Assembly (NCBI GenBank): GCA_019648995.1
Contig: BLXT01004140.1
Coordinates: 570,086-618,326, forward strand
Length of the DNA: 48,241 bases
DNA from: Plakobranchus ocellatus
Taxonomy: Eukaryota; Mollusca; Gastropoda; Plakobranchidae
Direction: 5' to 3'
The position numbers and the translations under genes were made by a program. The notes beneath the pieces were generated by a model. That model worked only from the letters and a program-made list of their open reading frames with translations. It had not been told where the DNA came from and did no database searches. Each line of letters starts with the position of its first letter. Position 1 is the first letter of the stretch. This document shows, piece by piece, positions 10,859-22,439 of this stretch.

Positions 10859-11105
10859 CTGTATCACTCTATCTGTCTGCTTGTCTGTAAGTGTAACCCA
10901 TTGTCTTTTTTCCTTGTCCTTTTCTATCTCTTTGACAACTTATCCATCTCTCCCCCTCACGGTCCTTGTGCCTCCCTCTTTTTCTCTCTATCCCCATATT
11001 TATCTGCCTCTCTGTGTGTATGTGTGTGTGTGTATATATATATTTTCCTTTCTATCTTACTTCTATTGCCGTTTTTCTGCTATCTTTATTTTTTTAATGT
11101 TTCCT

Positions 11106-12665
11106 TATAAAAACAGATTTACAAAGATCTTCTGCAATTGTACCACTATTGTATATTGCTTTAAGAAGTTTTAATGTCAGATCTATTCCTAAATTATCTA
11201 ATGCTTTGATTATTTCTACTGGTATATTATCTGATCCCGTGGCTTTTCCATGTTCTTTATTGCTGTTTCTACCTCTCCTTTCAGGATAGGTGGGCCTTCT
11301 ATGTTTTTCTCTATTTTGGATAGTACTGCCTAAAACACCAGCAGCAACAGAATGTGAACTTCATAGAACAATCAGTTTAATGAGCCATTTCACAAAAATC
11401 CTATTACGCGTTTTGATGCATAGAATGCGCAAGAGTCTAAGACCAGAAATATTCCCAAAAAACAAATTTGGCTTTATGCCTGATAAAGAGACTAGAAATG
11501 CAATATTCATTCTTTCAATGCTTATGGAAAGATGTATGGAAATGCAAAAAGATCTCCACCTCTGTTTCATTGATTATTCTAAAGCTTTTGACAAAGTAAT
11601 ACATGTAGAGCTGTTTCGTATGGTAGAAAAATTAGACATTGGTGGGAAAGATCTGAGAGTAATTAGAAATTTACACTGGGATCAGACTGCATCTATAAGA
11701 ATTGAAGGAGAAAACAGTGATTTCAAACCCATCAAAAGAGGTGTGAGGCGGGGATGTGTAATGTGTCCTGATCTTTTTAACTTATATAGTGAAATAATCT
11801 TAAGGAATCTTGGTGGTATTTCAGGCATAAAAATAAATGGAGAGAATCTTAATAATCTCAGGTATGCAGATGATACAGTTTTAATAGCAGAATCTGGCAA
11901 GCAACTCTAAAAACTTCTAGATACTGTAGTTTTAGAGAGCAAAAGAATGGGCCTGTCTTTGAATGTAAAGAAAACGGAATGTATGGTCATCTCAAAGAAA
12001 TCCTCTAACCCCAAGTGCAATCTCGTTAGCAAAGGCGAAAAAATCAAACAAATTACAAAATTCAAATATCTAGGTTACCTGATAACATCAGATGGCAGAT
12101 GCACAAGTGAAATAAGTAAAAGAATAGCCTTGGCTAAAGATACATTCCAAAAAATGAACCTATACTGGCAAATAGAAACATAAGACAACCAAAATAAGGG
12201 TAATTAAAACATTTGTATGGTCAGTGCTTTTGTATGGTAGTGAGTGTTGGACAATAAACAAAGAAATAGAAAAAAAAACAAAAAAAACTAGAAGCAGTAG
12301 ATGTGTGGTTTATCACTATCAGAAGAATGATGAGGATATTATGGACAGAAAAGTCAAATGAATTGGTTCTAAAAAGGCTAATCTTGAGCGATCACTAATT
12401 AAAAACATTAGACAGAGGCAACTACAGTTTTTAGGCCAAATTTGCCGACATAAGGGATTAGAACACTTAGCAATCACTGGAAAGATTGAAGGCAAACGCA
12501 GTAGAGGTAGACAGAGAATAACTTTTATTGAAAATCTTAAGTCATGGGCAATAGGCAAGGGTAGCAATAACAACTTTATAAGGTTAACTGAGAATAGGTA
12601 TGAGTGAAGAAACATGATCGCCAATGTCTGTTCCAGACAAGGTACCTGATGATGATGAGGATGTT
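11106..12665 (+). mobile_element. Non-LTR retrotransposon (RTE-like LINE), 5' truncated with inverted 5' segment
   Basis: The + strand from about 11325 reads as reverse transcriptase. It begins VLPKTPAATECELHRTISL and includes FIDYSKAFDKV, RGVRRGC and the catalytic YADD box (LRYADDTVLIAES). It continues through FKYLGYLITSDGRC, LLYGSECWT, QFLGQICR and GKIEGKRSRGRQR to MIANVCSRQGT. It ends in a short TGA/GAT tail, as in RTE-type elements. The frame is interrupted by stops and shifts after the YADD region, so it is inactive. The 220 bases before it (about 11106-11325) are the preceding RT segment on the opposite strand: SDNIPVEIIKALDNLG, then IYNSGTIAEDLCKSVFI. The two segments meet head to head at the same point of the element. 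Clade naming is by remembered motif resemblance, not by search. Confidence 0.85.
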
Positions 12666-14199
12666 TCCTTACTTTCTGACTTTGGGAATTGTTGGCGCAT
12701 ATTTTGCGAACTAGCCCTGAAATCCGCAGGGACGTTTATGCAAGGGGCACATAAACCATACACATACACTCATACAGACGTTACACCCGGTGAGGTCCAA
12801 ATAAGCTTGAGATCAACTAAAACTGGATGCACTATAATCATGACATATATAATCTTCCTACCACGCATGCTTTTCAGTCGATGCCACCGAGTATCGAACA
12901 GGCGCACTCAATTCTTGCTCAACATTCACACCAACCCTGTAGATCTAAGCCCTCTAACTTTTGGTGAATAAAATTAAAATAATAATAATCCATACGCAAA
13001 ATCGTCTTTTTTTTTTTTAACTACTAGCCAAACCCATTGCTGATTTATATTATTTCATTTAAAGATATTCTCAAGAAAACAAAAATTACGCTCCAAACAT
13101 TTAATGCTGTTTTTTTTCCCTTTAGCTATGACTTCCGCATACAAAGTTCCGAAATATTATTGTTATTAAAATTATTTTGTTTCGCATGCTTAAATAGGGT
13201 TATAAAATGTCGTTTTGTACATCAAAATTATCAAAAACTTCGGGATTTTGAATGTGCCCACATAAAATGGCATGAACTACGGTAACGTATCTATATTTTT
13301 GAGGATTTTATTGACGCCCTACTAAAATTTGTATAGGGTATCATTACACGCTTGAGCTTAGCTCCATCAGAATAAAAAGCTAGGTAGGCCTACTGAACAC
13401 TCAGTATATCAGTTCAGATACCTTTTTAACCCTTTAAAGTCCACAGTTTGTACTCCATTTGTGTTTCTAATTCTATGCCATTCACATAGGCCTACTCTTT
13501 GACAGATCCTGCTCCGTACTTTGACATCATTAATATTTGTTTTGACACCCCGTCAGACCTGGTTAACTTAGCGGCAGGGCTCGAAGCAGTAAATCGTGTC
13601 GAGAAGTTCACGCAACTAGCTGGGCAAATTGCGCCAACTCTAGCTCTATGAGTGTCTCTACACTACTCAAAGAAACATGAAGGCAATCAGTAAATCAATT
13701 GTGGCTGCATTTTAAAGACCAATTAAAGCTGAATTGGTGCACATGTGTGCTTGTCGAGTGTACATAACTCTATTCGAGACTTGGGAAGTTTTCGAGTTTT
13801 CGACACACTTCGGAGGAGACGCTTATATTTATCGTATTCATCTTGTCGTATTTCATTAATATAAATTTTTCAATAACGGCTGGTATTGATCTATAGAACA
13901 TCATTATTGTGTCTTCACAAATTCATCGCATTTATTTCTATTTAGTTGTAACGCTGAAGTGTGGAGGACTGTGTCAAAAGGAGTAAATGAGAAAATTCAC
14001 ATCGATTATTAGTATTACAACTAAGTAGTCTGGAATTGATATTCTGTCATATACAAGCTTAAACAGGCTACCCAGGCGGAGGAAATACTTGTTACCTCCT
14101 ACCCTTATATGATCTTTGTTTTCATCTGCATGTATAACTGTCAGCTTTCAGCCATGTTTGTCTTTCTTTCCGTGTTTTTATAAAGTTTGGTTTTTAAAG
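12666..14199. other. Intergenic sequence, no gene recognised
   Basis: AT-rich DNA with no conserved frame. The hexamer-like word 'aggccta' recurs near 13386 and 13484 and elsewhere in the window, without clear structure. ORFs of 80-115 codons here show no domain and have poor codon character. Confidence 0.55.
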
Positions 14200-14335
14200 C
14201 CATCTCTCTCTCTCTCTCTTCTCCCTCTGTCTCTCTCTGTTCTCCCTCTCTCTCTCTCTCTTCTCCCTCTGTCTCTCTCTGTTCTCCCTCTCTCTCTCTC
14301 TCTCTGTCTCCTTTCCCTTTCTTTCTCTTTTGTTT
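14200..14335. repeat. Pyrimidine (CT)n tract with higher-order repeat
   Basis: CT units interrupted by 'ctccctctgtctctctctgt' twice, giving a higher-order period of about 60 bases inside the microsatellite. Confidence 0.93.
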
Positions 14336-15199
14336 CTCTATAACCATCTACCCATCTATCTAATTATATACACTATGCTGCATCCTACGGCCTCTGTTTA
14401 CCATGCCACTAAAAAAATAAACGGCATACAATCATGTGCTTAAGGCAATGATACACAGGGGCAAGAACACTCGGACTATTAATTGTAGTTGGCATTTATT
14501 ATAAGCATGAGAAAATCATTAGTAAAACTCTTAACTACAAACACAATAACCGGTACAGCCTGATGTGCAAAATTCTCAGATTGAATGCTTGCCACTCATC
14601 CAGCAACGCTTTAAGACTTATATATTTTCCGCCGCCACCGTCACGATCCTCTTTCCGAGATGCAGAGTCTACCAATAAACGGTTTCAAGCTCGCATTTAA
14701 AAATCAATTCATTTAAATGAAAGCCCCGCATGGAGTCTCCATCCTATTTCAAACGTGTAAAAATATTGTTTTCTTCTGGTCGCATTTACCATATGTTTCA
14801 GTTTGCATACTTCCCCCTTCAACTACCAAGGGGAAACAACCTAGCAATCGAATCCGTTACAAGATAGATCGCTAGTCAGAAGTACATTAAGTCCCTTTTA
14901 GTTGAATATTGTTAAGCTCTTTAATCAAAGAAAGAAAGATAAAAAAGAGAAAATAAAAATAACGAACATAGTTTGATAAAAGAAGAGAAAGAGAGAGGGA
15001 AAAAAATAATAAAACAGAAAATAATGTGTTAAAGAAAATAGAAACAAAAGATTAAAGAATATGTGTACTTCGAATAAGATTTTGCATAGATGCCAGACAA
15101 TGTATGTTGGTTGAGCATCAGTCACACAGAGACAATCTTAGTAGCAACATTGGCTTGTACAAATTTGTTTGGGTCAGGTCTCCTGCTGTCTCTAGACTT

Positions 15200-15203
<4 letters not shown>

Positions 15204-15252
<49 letters not shown>

Positions 15253-15290
15253 ATAGACAGAGAGAGAGAGAGAGAGCAGGAGAGAGACAG
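15204..15290. repeat. (GA)n microsatellite
   Basis: About 22 AG units, a short break with cagggatagacag, then more AG units. Confidence 0.95.
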
Positions 15291-15816
15291 TGTGTTGCTC
15301 CCTTTCATTTATAACAATAACTTGCTCTTCCTTGGTAGCTTACAAAATGTTCCCATACATTCTATTTTTACTTAGGACATAATGTTAATTTCTAAGATAC
15401 GTGTTGGTTTTGGGTTTTTATTTTGTTTTGTTTTGTTCTAGAAACTAGGGCATGTGTATATAAAAGGCGAGTTTGTAATCTGACAAGAGGAATTTATGAG
15501 TGAAGCTATTATCAGTTGATCCTAAGTGTTGCAGCTGATTGAAAGTGATTGTTATTAAGCTTTTTGTGAGTCAATATTGAAGATCTGTGTAGCAGCACCA
15601 GTCAATGCCTACTGAGATATGGTTTGTAGTGAAGAAAAAGGCATATGTTTAAAAAAAAAAAAAAAAAAAAAATTCGACTTGAATGTGCTATGTCAACATT
15701 CGAGTAATGCCTGGCTGAAAAAACACATGAAGTCTTTGGTAGCAATGGTAGATAGCCTGGTTATTTTCACATTTATGTCCACAGCCATGGAAACCTATAT
15801 ATATATATATATATAT

Positions 15817-16544
15817 NNNNNNNNNNNNNNNNNNNNNNNNNNNNNNNNNNNNNNNNNNNNNNNNNNNNNNNNNNNNNNNNNNNNNNNNNNNNNNNNNNNN
15901 NNNNNNNNNNNNNNNNNNNNNNNNNNNNNNNNNNNNNNNNNNNNNNNNNNNNNNNNNNNNNNNNNNNNNNNNNNNNNNNNNNNNNNNNNNNNNNNNNNNN
16001 NNNNNNNNNNNNNNNNNNNNNNNNNNNNNNNNNNNNNNNNNNNNNNNNNNNNNNNNNNNNNNNNNNNNNNNNNNNNNNNNNNNNNNNNNNNNNNNNNNNN
16101 NNNNNNNNNNNNNNNNNNNNNNNNNNNNNNNNNNNNNNNNNNNNNNNNNNNNNNNNNNNNNNNNNNNNNNNNNNNNNNNNNNNNNNNNNNNNNNNNNNNN
16201 NNNNNNNNNNNNNNNNNNNNNNNNNNNNNNNNNNNNNNNNNNNNNNNNNNNNNNNNNNNNNNNNNNNNNNNNNNNNNNNNNNNNNNNNNNNNNNNNNNNN
16301 NNNNNNNNNNNNNNNNNNNNNNNNNNNNNNNNNNNNNNNNNNNNNNNNNNNNNNNNNNNNNNNNNNNNNNNNNNNNNNNNNNNNNNNNNNNNNNNNNNNN
16401 NNNNNNNNNNNNNNNNNNNNNNNNNNNNNNNNNNNNNNNNNNNNNNNNNNNNNNNNNNNNNNNNNNNNNNNNNNNNNNNNNNNNNNNNNNNNNNNNNNNN
16501 NNNNNNNNNNNNNNNNNNNNNNNNNNNNNNNNNNNNNNNNNNNN
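15817..16544. other. Assembly gap (728 N)
   Basis: A run of N flanked on the left by (TA)n (15798-15816) and on the right by a run of A. Both flanks are low complexity, which probably explains the failed assembly. ORFs crossing it are meaningless. Confidence 0.99.
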
Positions 16545-17997
16545 AAAAAAAAAAACCTGCAAAAGTCCTCTTGTTTTTTAAATATCTGTGAAGATCAAAA
16601 CAATCACAATATAAATTTCTTCACTTTTCAGTACAAAATAAACCAAGCCTGAAAACATAAGTTTATTATCCCCAATAGCATATTTCATTTAAGTTCACCT
16701 AAAAATTTCAGTTTGAACAAAAAAAAAATTAAAAGTAATGATGCACAGTTATATTTAGAAATCTAACTGTAGACTATAAGAAATGGATGTAGAGTTATCT
16801 TTATGGCTTTAAACCTTTTTTGATAAAAGGCTGTGTAAAAATGTGCTGCCTGACAGGAGATACCTGAAAACGAAAACTTCAATCAACTTTGACTGTGATG
16901 AAAGGAAGATCTTGGCACGTTTGCTGAGACATTTGAAAATGGCTTTCACACAATACCAAATAAATATTATAATGTAAATAAATGTCATATGCTCTTACCA
17001 AAATATGGTCACAAATTCACCCTTTAAAATGAATTAATGATTTTGAAACTGGTTTCCAATCAATTTTCCTTTGAAATTAGAAAAAAAGAAAAACAATCTT
17101 GCAAACTTTTTTTTCACACACTGGTTCAAAATGCATAAATAAAATGTTGAATTAATGTTTAAAACATATTTTCAAAGCACTGCATTACAATTTAGAGTGT
17201 ACATATTACCAGCTATATATATAATGCACATATTGCACAAACAGGACATACAAAGTTAACAAAGCATGAGCGAACTGATATACATAAATAAATAAATAAA
17301 TAAATCAATGCTTTTTTCCTGAAACAAAATTTCAGAGGTTTGCTCAAGAATCATATCATTCACAGAGTTAGTCGAGAATAAGGTAGCTTTAAATTAAAAA
17401 TCATAAACGAATTAAAAATAACATAATATAGCAGCCATAGTATATCTTTTAGTTCATGTTTCTACTGGTCTTGTCTACCTTGCAAATCAAAGATTAGTTG
17501 AGCAATGAAAATCAAGTTTGTGAAGTTTTCAAAAGTCACATAAACTTAAGAGAGCATAAAAGATTTTTACTTTACATACGCGCTTTAAGAATAATTTTTA
17601 TTCCCCTTTGGCCTTGCTTTTCAGTCTCACACTAGTTTGTATTACGTTAAAAAAATATTGAATTAACTTCTTATCTTATCCATTTCATTGCAAACTCTGC
17701 TTCGCAGCACTGTGGAACTTCAAGATGCAGATTTTAATTTGACTGCAAGAAAGTAAACAGGAAAAGAAAATATGGCCAAATAGTCAGTCTTTCTTAACCT
17801 AACTAAGGGAAAATGTAGACTTTCTAGCACTTGAAGGTAAGAGTTTGTACTCTATGGAAGTATATAGGGATACATTTCCCTTCACAGTGAACCTCTTTAT
17901 TTGTTATGGTAAGAAAATGAATTTTCAATGGGCAAAACACAGGTGAAATGAGAAATAATAAATAATACCTCATACCGATATCTCTATCCACAAGGCT

Positions 17998-18100
17998 ACA
18001 AATTTTTATTTTTGTGCCTGTAGCCTGTCCACAACAAGGCTATCTCTGGCTTTTCAGGCCCTCAGGCCAGCATATCAGTGGTCAGCTCTCGCTTTAACTC
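17998..18100 (-). mobile_element. SINE fragment, same family as 18931-19077
   Basis: Read on the - strand, GGCCTGAGGGCCTGAAAAGCC is followed by agatagccttgttgtggaca and ggctacaggcac, ending in an A-rich tail. The match to the 3' half of the copy at 18931 is clear. The promoter half is degraded. Confidence 0.65.
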
Positions 18101-18930
18101 AGGACTGCCAGAGAAAGTTTGTCTTGTAGGTGTCACAACAGGTTCACTAGCCAACATTCTCCTCTCCCTAAAAACATGTGCAAACTGACAGAGAAGCAGA
18201 GAAACTGAAAGCCTACATTGTGTTTTGTGTTTGCCTCATCTTAACAATACAGAGATCACAACAAAAATTTTTTTTGTAACTAAAAAAACAAAACAAAATG
18301 TTATCACACCTAGAATGCTTGGAAGACAGCAGCAAAGGGAGTGCTTTACTCGACATATATACACACTTTCACCCCCCCCTCCCCATAGCTTACAAAAAAA
18401 AAAAAACAAAAAAAAATTAAATCAGGAGTAAAAACATTTTTCAAACCTATCCATCCTTAGTGAAGTAATAGGAAAATTGTTCAAATCACAAAAATCTATC
18501 TTATATTTCTGGAGACTAAAATGATTTGGAAACTAGAAGTAGCAAGGGAGGGGGGTGTGAGGGACAATGAGATTTTAGGGTAAGAGTGCTGTTATAGTCA
18601 TCTTCAAATTTTGTTTTTTTTGCAATGGCTACTTTGCTACTCTCTGCACTCTACATACACTAAAATTCATCAAAAGTACACATGTGCTCATGTGACAAAC
18701 TATACAGCATAATCATATCATAAAAAAATCCATGGGACAAATTCAAAATAAGTCAGAGATCACAATTTTTATCTTTTTTTTTTTTTTTCGCAACTTTGAA
18801 TCATACTATGAAACATCTTTGACCAGTTTGCTGAAGGTAAAAGTTTTTATTTTATACCAAGAAGTCCAAAAGCATTTCAAAGACAACAAAAAAAAAATTT
18901 TTTTACCACCTATTTCAGTTGTTTTCAGGG

Positions 18931-19077
18931 TGTCGGCGGCACAGTGGCTTGTGAGTCTGCCCTGAGATTTGCAGAGACCCTTCTGTGGCAAGTTCGAGCC
19001 CTGGCCTGACAGAGGGCTTTAAAGCCTGAGATCACCTTGTTGTGGACTGGCTATATACAATAACCCAACCCAACCCT
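18931..19077 (+). mobile_element. tRNA-derived SINE (best-preserved copy)
   Basis: The A box TGGCTTGTGAG (about 18945) and B box AGTTCGAGCC (18991-19000) lie at polymerase III promoter spacing. A short body follows (aaagcctgagatcaccttgt, then gtggactggctata) with a tail of 'ccaac' repeats. Related copies occur at 17998 and 30545 in this window, which defines a family. Confidence 0.75.
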
Positions 19078-20481
19078 TAAGGGACGGTGTTTATCTAAAG
19101 CACCTCTCTAAATCATTGCCTGTCCTCATTCCTTTCAGTTGTTTTATGTCATTTATTCAACAAACACACTCATTCCTAATGGCACGGTTAGCTCCACAAT
19201 TTTTTTCATGCAGCAGCAGCACCTCATAAGCAAGATTTCATTGTCAAGCTTTGTCAAGTAATCATTTTTATAGGATAAGGAGGGAAGAAAGCAAGAGAGA
19301 GGAGGAGGAAATTAACTTTGTACAATTTTAAAGAAGGTTGACATTTCGGTAAAACGTATCCACAGCAATTAGTTAACAGCATTAAAAAAGTAAGGAAAAT
19401 AAAAGCTAAAATGGAAACTTTTTCAAGATCCCTGAGAAAGTGACAGATGGAAGGCACTTTTTGGGAATTGTCTTATCCACTTGGGTATTTCCCCTGTTGT
19501 CTGTTGTGTTTCATGCAACAGCCTTGGCTAGGTCTTGACAGTGAGGGGATCTGATTTATTTTTTGGTTGTTTTTGCTTTGGGCAATGGTTCGCATTGCTT
19601 GACACTAAATGAGTATGAGACTAAAGACAAAATTAAAATGGAGACAAACTTTTTAGATGTCATCCTTGGTACTATCTGCTTTGAATTAAGGGACCACATC
19701 CAACTTGCCTCAGATTTTGAGTTTATAAGAATTTAACAAAGCCAAGGAGTAGAAAACAACCCCAATAATTGGGGTCACTTTTTTATATGAAAAGATCTTT
19801 CATTGGATTTTGACTTTGAGGTTTGAATTGTGATAAGTTTGAACTAGAGGGAAAATATGCAGATCTGTTGAACATCATAATTATTTCATTGTTAAAAAAT
19901 ACTTCACCTATTGTGGACAAATAAAAAAAGTATATTTACAATGCCTGAGTGTATAATTTCAGCTCAAAACAGCAGTTATCTTCATGAAACAAACTTTTTT
20001 CTTTTCTATAAACAAACTACACTGAAACCATTCATCAATTCTTTGGGTTAAAAAAAAAATCAATTTTACATTCAGCTTATGTGCAATCTTAACAGACTAA
20101 ATTCAGGAGAAAAAAAAATCAGTAAACAACATATAATAGCTTTAAAAACAAATCAGTGAAACGGCGAAACGAGCTGAACTTAAAAACACAGAGCAAAAGT
20201 CAAAAAGTTTTCTAAACAACAAAGAAGCTTTCAATCAAACTGCAATAAAATTATAATACATACACGAGCTGCAATAAATTTCAGTCAAAATGGCTTCCAT
20301 CCTAAACACTGTTATCAAACCAAGCATTTTCAGAAAAATAAGTAATAAACCTAAAAATAGTTCAATACTGTAAATTGGCTAGCATTCATTCACAATAATA
20401 CACATTTGGAAAAGCAGATCTGTGGCTCGGTAAGAATTATGCATCCATATTAAAAATCTCACATCAATATCCCTTATCTTC

Positions 20482-22439
20482 TCAATCTTCAGAACTGATG
20501 AATTTGATTTCTTGCTTTGGTCTCTTTATAACACACTGAAAAAGAAAAATGTTAACAATGAATGTATTTGCATGTCCTGAACAAAAAACAACAGCATAAA
20601 AAAACAGTAATCTATGCCCTCACCTCACATCACTTTTATCTTCTGTGCTAACTATCCAAAGTATTGTGCACTGAGTAGACCTACCTAAACAAACATTTCT
20701 TCTACTTAATGCTCAATGTTAAGTTTTAAGTATGTATCATAGAATTAAATACTATGGGCATTCACCTGTATGCATATGAATGCAGGTCTCCCATCCGCCA
20801 TGCATATGTTTCCTATTTTTCTATTGATAAAAACTGTGAAAGCATTACAGGCATAACATGTTTTTTTCTTTTTCATCGTTTAATTATGCTTGTGTGTCAC
20901 AGACTTAAGCTCTCTGTGCATTCAAGCACGTACATATGAATGCATGAGTCTTCCACCATGTGTGAATGATTTCTTGAACATTATCTTGTGGTTATTATGA
21001 AAGTGAACATTATTGTCAACCAAAGGAGTGGATTTTACTGGCTGGAAGAAGGAATTTTTTATTTCCTATCGTTGGCAAACATGTCAAATCTTTGAGATTC
21101 CCATTAGCAAAACATGCACTTCAGAGGTTTGATATGCCAGCCATCAATATTTTCATGTTAATAATGATTGTAATTTCATTACTACATACACAGGAATAAT
21201 TTCTTCTCTTGCAATGGACTCGTGGTATAGAAAGTGTGATAGTGAAGATTTATAAGAAATTGTCCTGACAAAAGAGGACATACAAGAGTATCAAGAAGAC
21301 CAAAAAATTTTATACATGAAAGAAATGATGGGGAAAGCATGTCAATACAAATACTTTTTTGTTCACAATCAGAAATACCAGTATATAAATGTCAATATCT
21401 ATAGAATATTCACATTGATATTTGTCAGTAATAATATCATATTAGAATAACTCTCCATTACCAGTGATGAGCTTTATTTTTTTTTTTAACATTTTAAAGT
21501 TTTATTTTTACAAAAGATTCCAAACACCCTAAGAATGCTCAAACTAATTTTTTTGTTCCAAGTCTGTTGTGCCGCGATATTTCCTACCTTCACATTATGA
21601 ATTTTTATAAACTTTTCTCCCATAAGTACTCTCGCAAAATTCAATATAGAACCAGTTTGACTTATGACTTGGTTGGCAAAACTTTTCAGATTTCAACCTA
21701 ACCCACCCAATCCATTTTGAACAGGTCCGTGACAAAAGCACTCACCGACCACCTGAGTGGCTCTTTGTCAGCAAATACTATACACTCCACCATGGTAAAC
21801 AGACTGATCAGATGCTTGGTCCGGTGGTCACACTTCTCATCAGCCACCCACTCAATCTCAAGCTCCGGACACTTGTGATTTTTTCTGTACTTGTGAGATT
21901 TGAGTGGCAGCCGCTGAAGGAAAGGGATTTTTATTCTTTTACATAAATGTAAGGTTATTAAAAAGAAAAAAAAAACTTATCCTCTTCCCCTTTGCTACCT
22001 ATAAACATAGCATAACATCCAATAAGTCAAAGCAATCAGTAACTGCACTAATATAAGCGAAAAAATACTTTTTGGTTAAATGATTATTCATTGCAAACAC
22101 AAAAAGTTTCCGCTGTCAACCCTATAATTTCAACATTAAAGACTCACTTCCAACACTTTTACAAATATTGAAAATTGTCATTTAGGTGCTGTCTAACAAG
22201 TAAGCTTCTTTTCTATCAAAACCAGATGCTCTGGAGATAAAAAAAAAATTCAAAATCTGGGGAAATTCCTGGTATGGAAAAGAGAGATTGGTAGCCATAA
22301 ATTTGTCAGATCTTAAGCATCACTAGCATCTCACCTCTAAATAGACTCGCTTGACCACTCCTAGTTTGAGGATGAGAACATCGAAGGATTTGTTCAGCAC
22401 ACCCATGACCATGCCTGTCTCTTCCAGTGGTCCGGCCTC
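20482..22439 (-). CDS. DIS3L2: DIS3L2 exons 21-23: S1 domain and C-terminus
   Basis: Exons 22439-22335 ([20 protein letters not shown]), 21913-21746 ([20 protein letters not shown], ending LRWS) and 20535-20482 ([17 protein letters not shown], then TGA) give residues 1567-1674. They match the human S1 region ([20 protein letters not shown]) and its end (YSAILKRPG). The acidic C-terminal tail of the human protein is absent here, so the protein stops soon after the S1 barrel. Confidence 0.93.

Larger units (their letters stand above)
16545..20481 (-). other. DIS3L2 3' flank, possibly including a long 3' UTR
   Basis: AT-rich sequence after the DIS3L2 stop (reading leftwards). Several - strand AATAAA candidates exist (TTTATT on the + strand near 19556, 19150, 17896 and 16662), so the poly(A) site cannot be chosen. 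It contains two SINE copies, annotated separately. No other gene is supported. Confidence 0.5.

Noticed and set aside
10881-11174. Hydrophobic frames near the CT repeat
   Set aside because: They are derived from pyrimidine-rich simple sequence and run into the inverted LINE segment.
15619-16581. 320-codon frame
   Set aside because: It runs through the assembly gap and low-complexity flanks.
21180-21340. Possible LINE tail ([17 protein letters not shown] on the + strand)
   Set aside because: The resemblance to the basic C-terminal block of LINEs is weak and the flanks show no other LINE motif.
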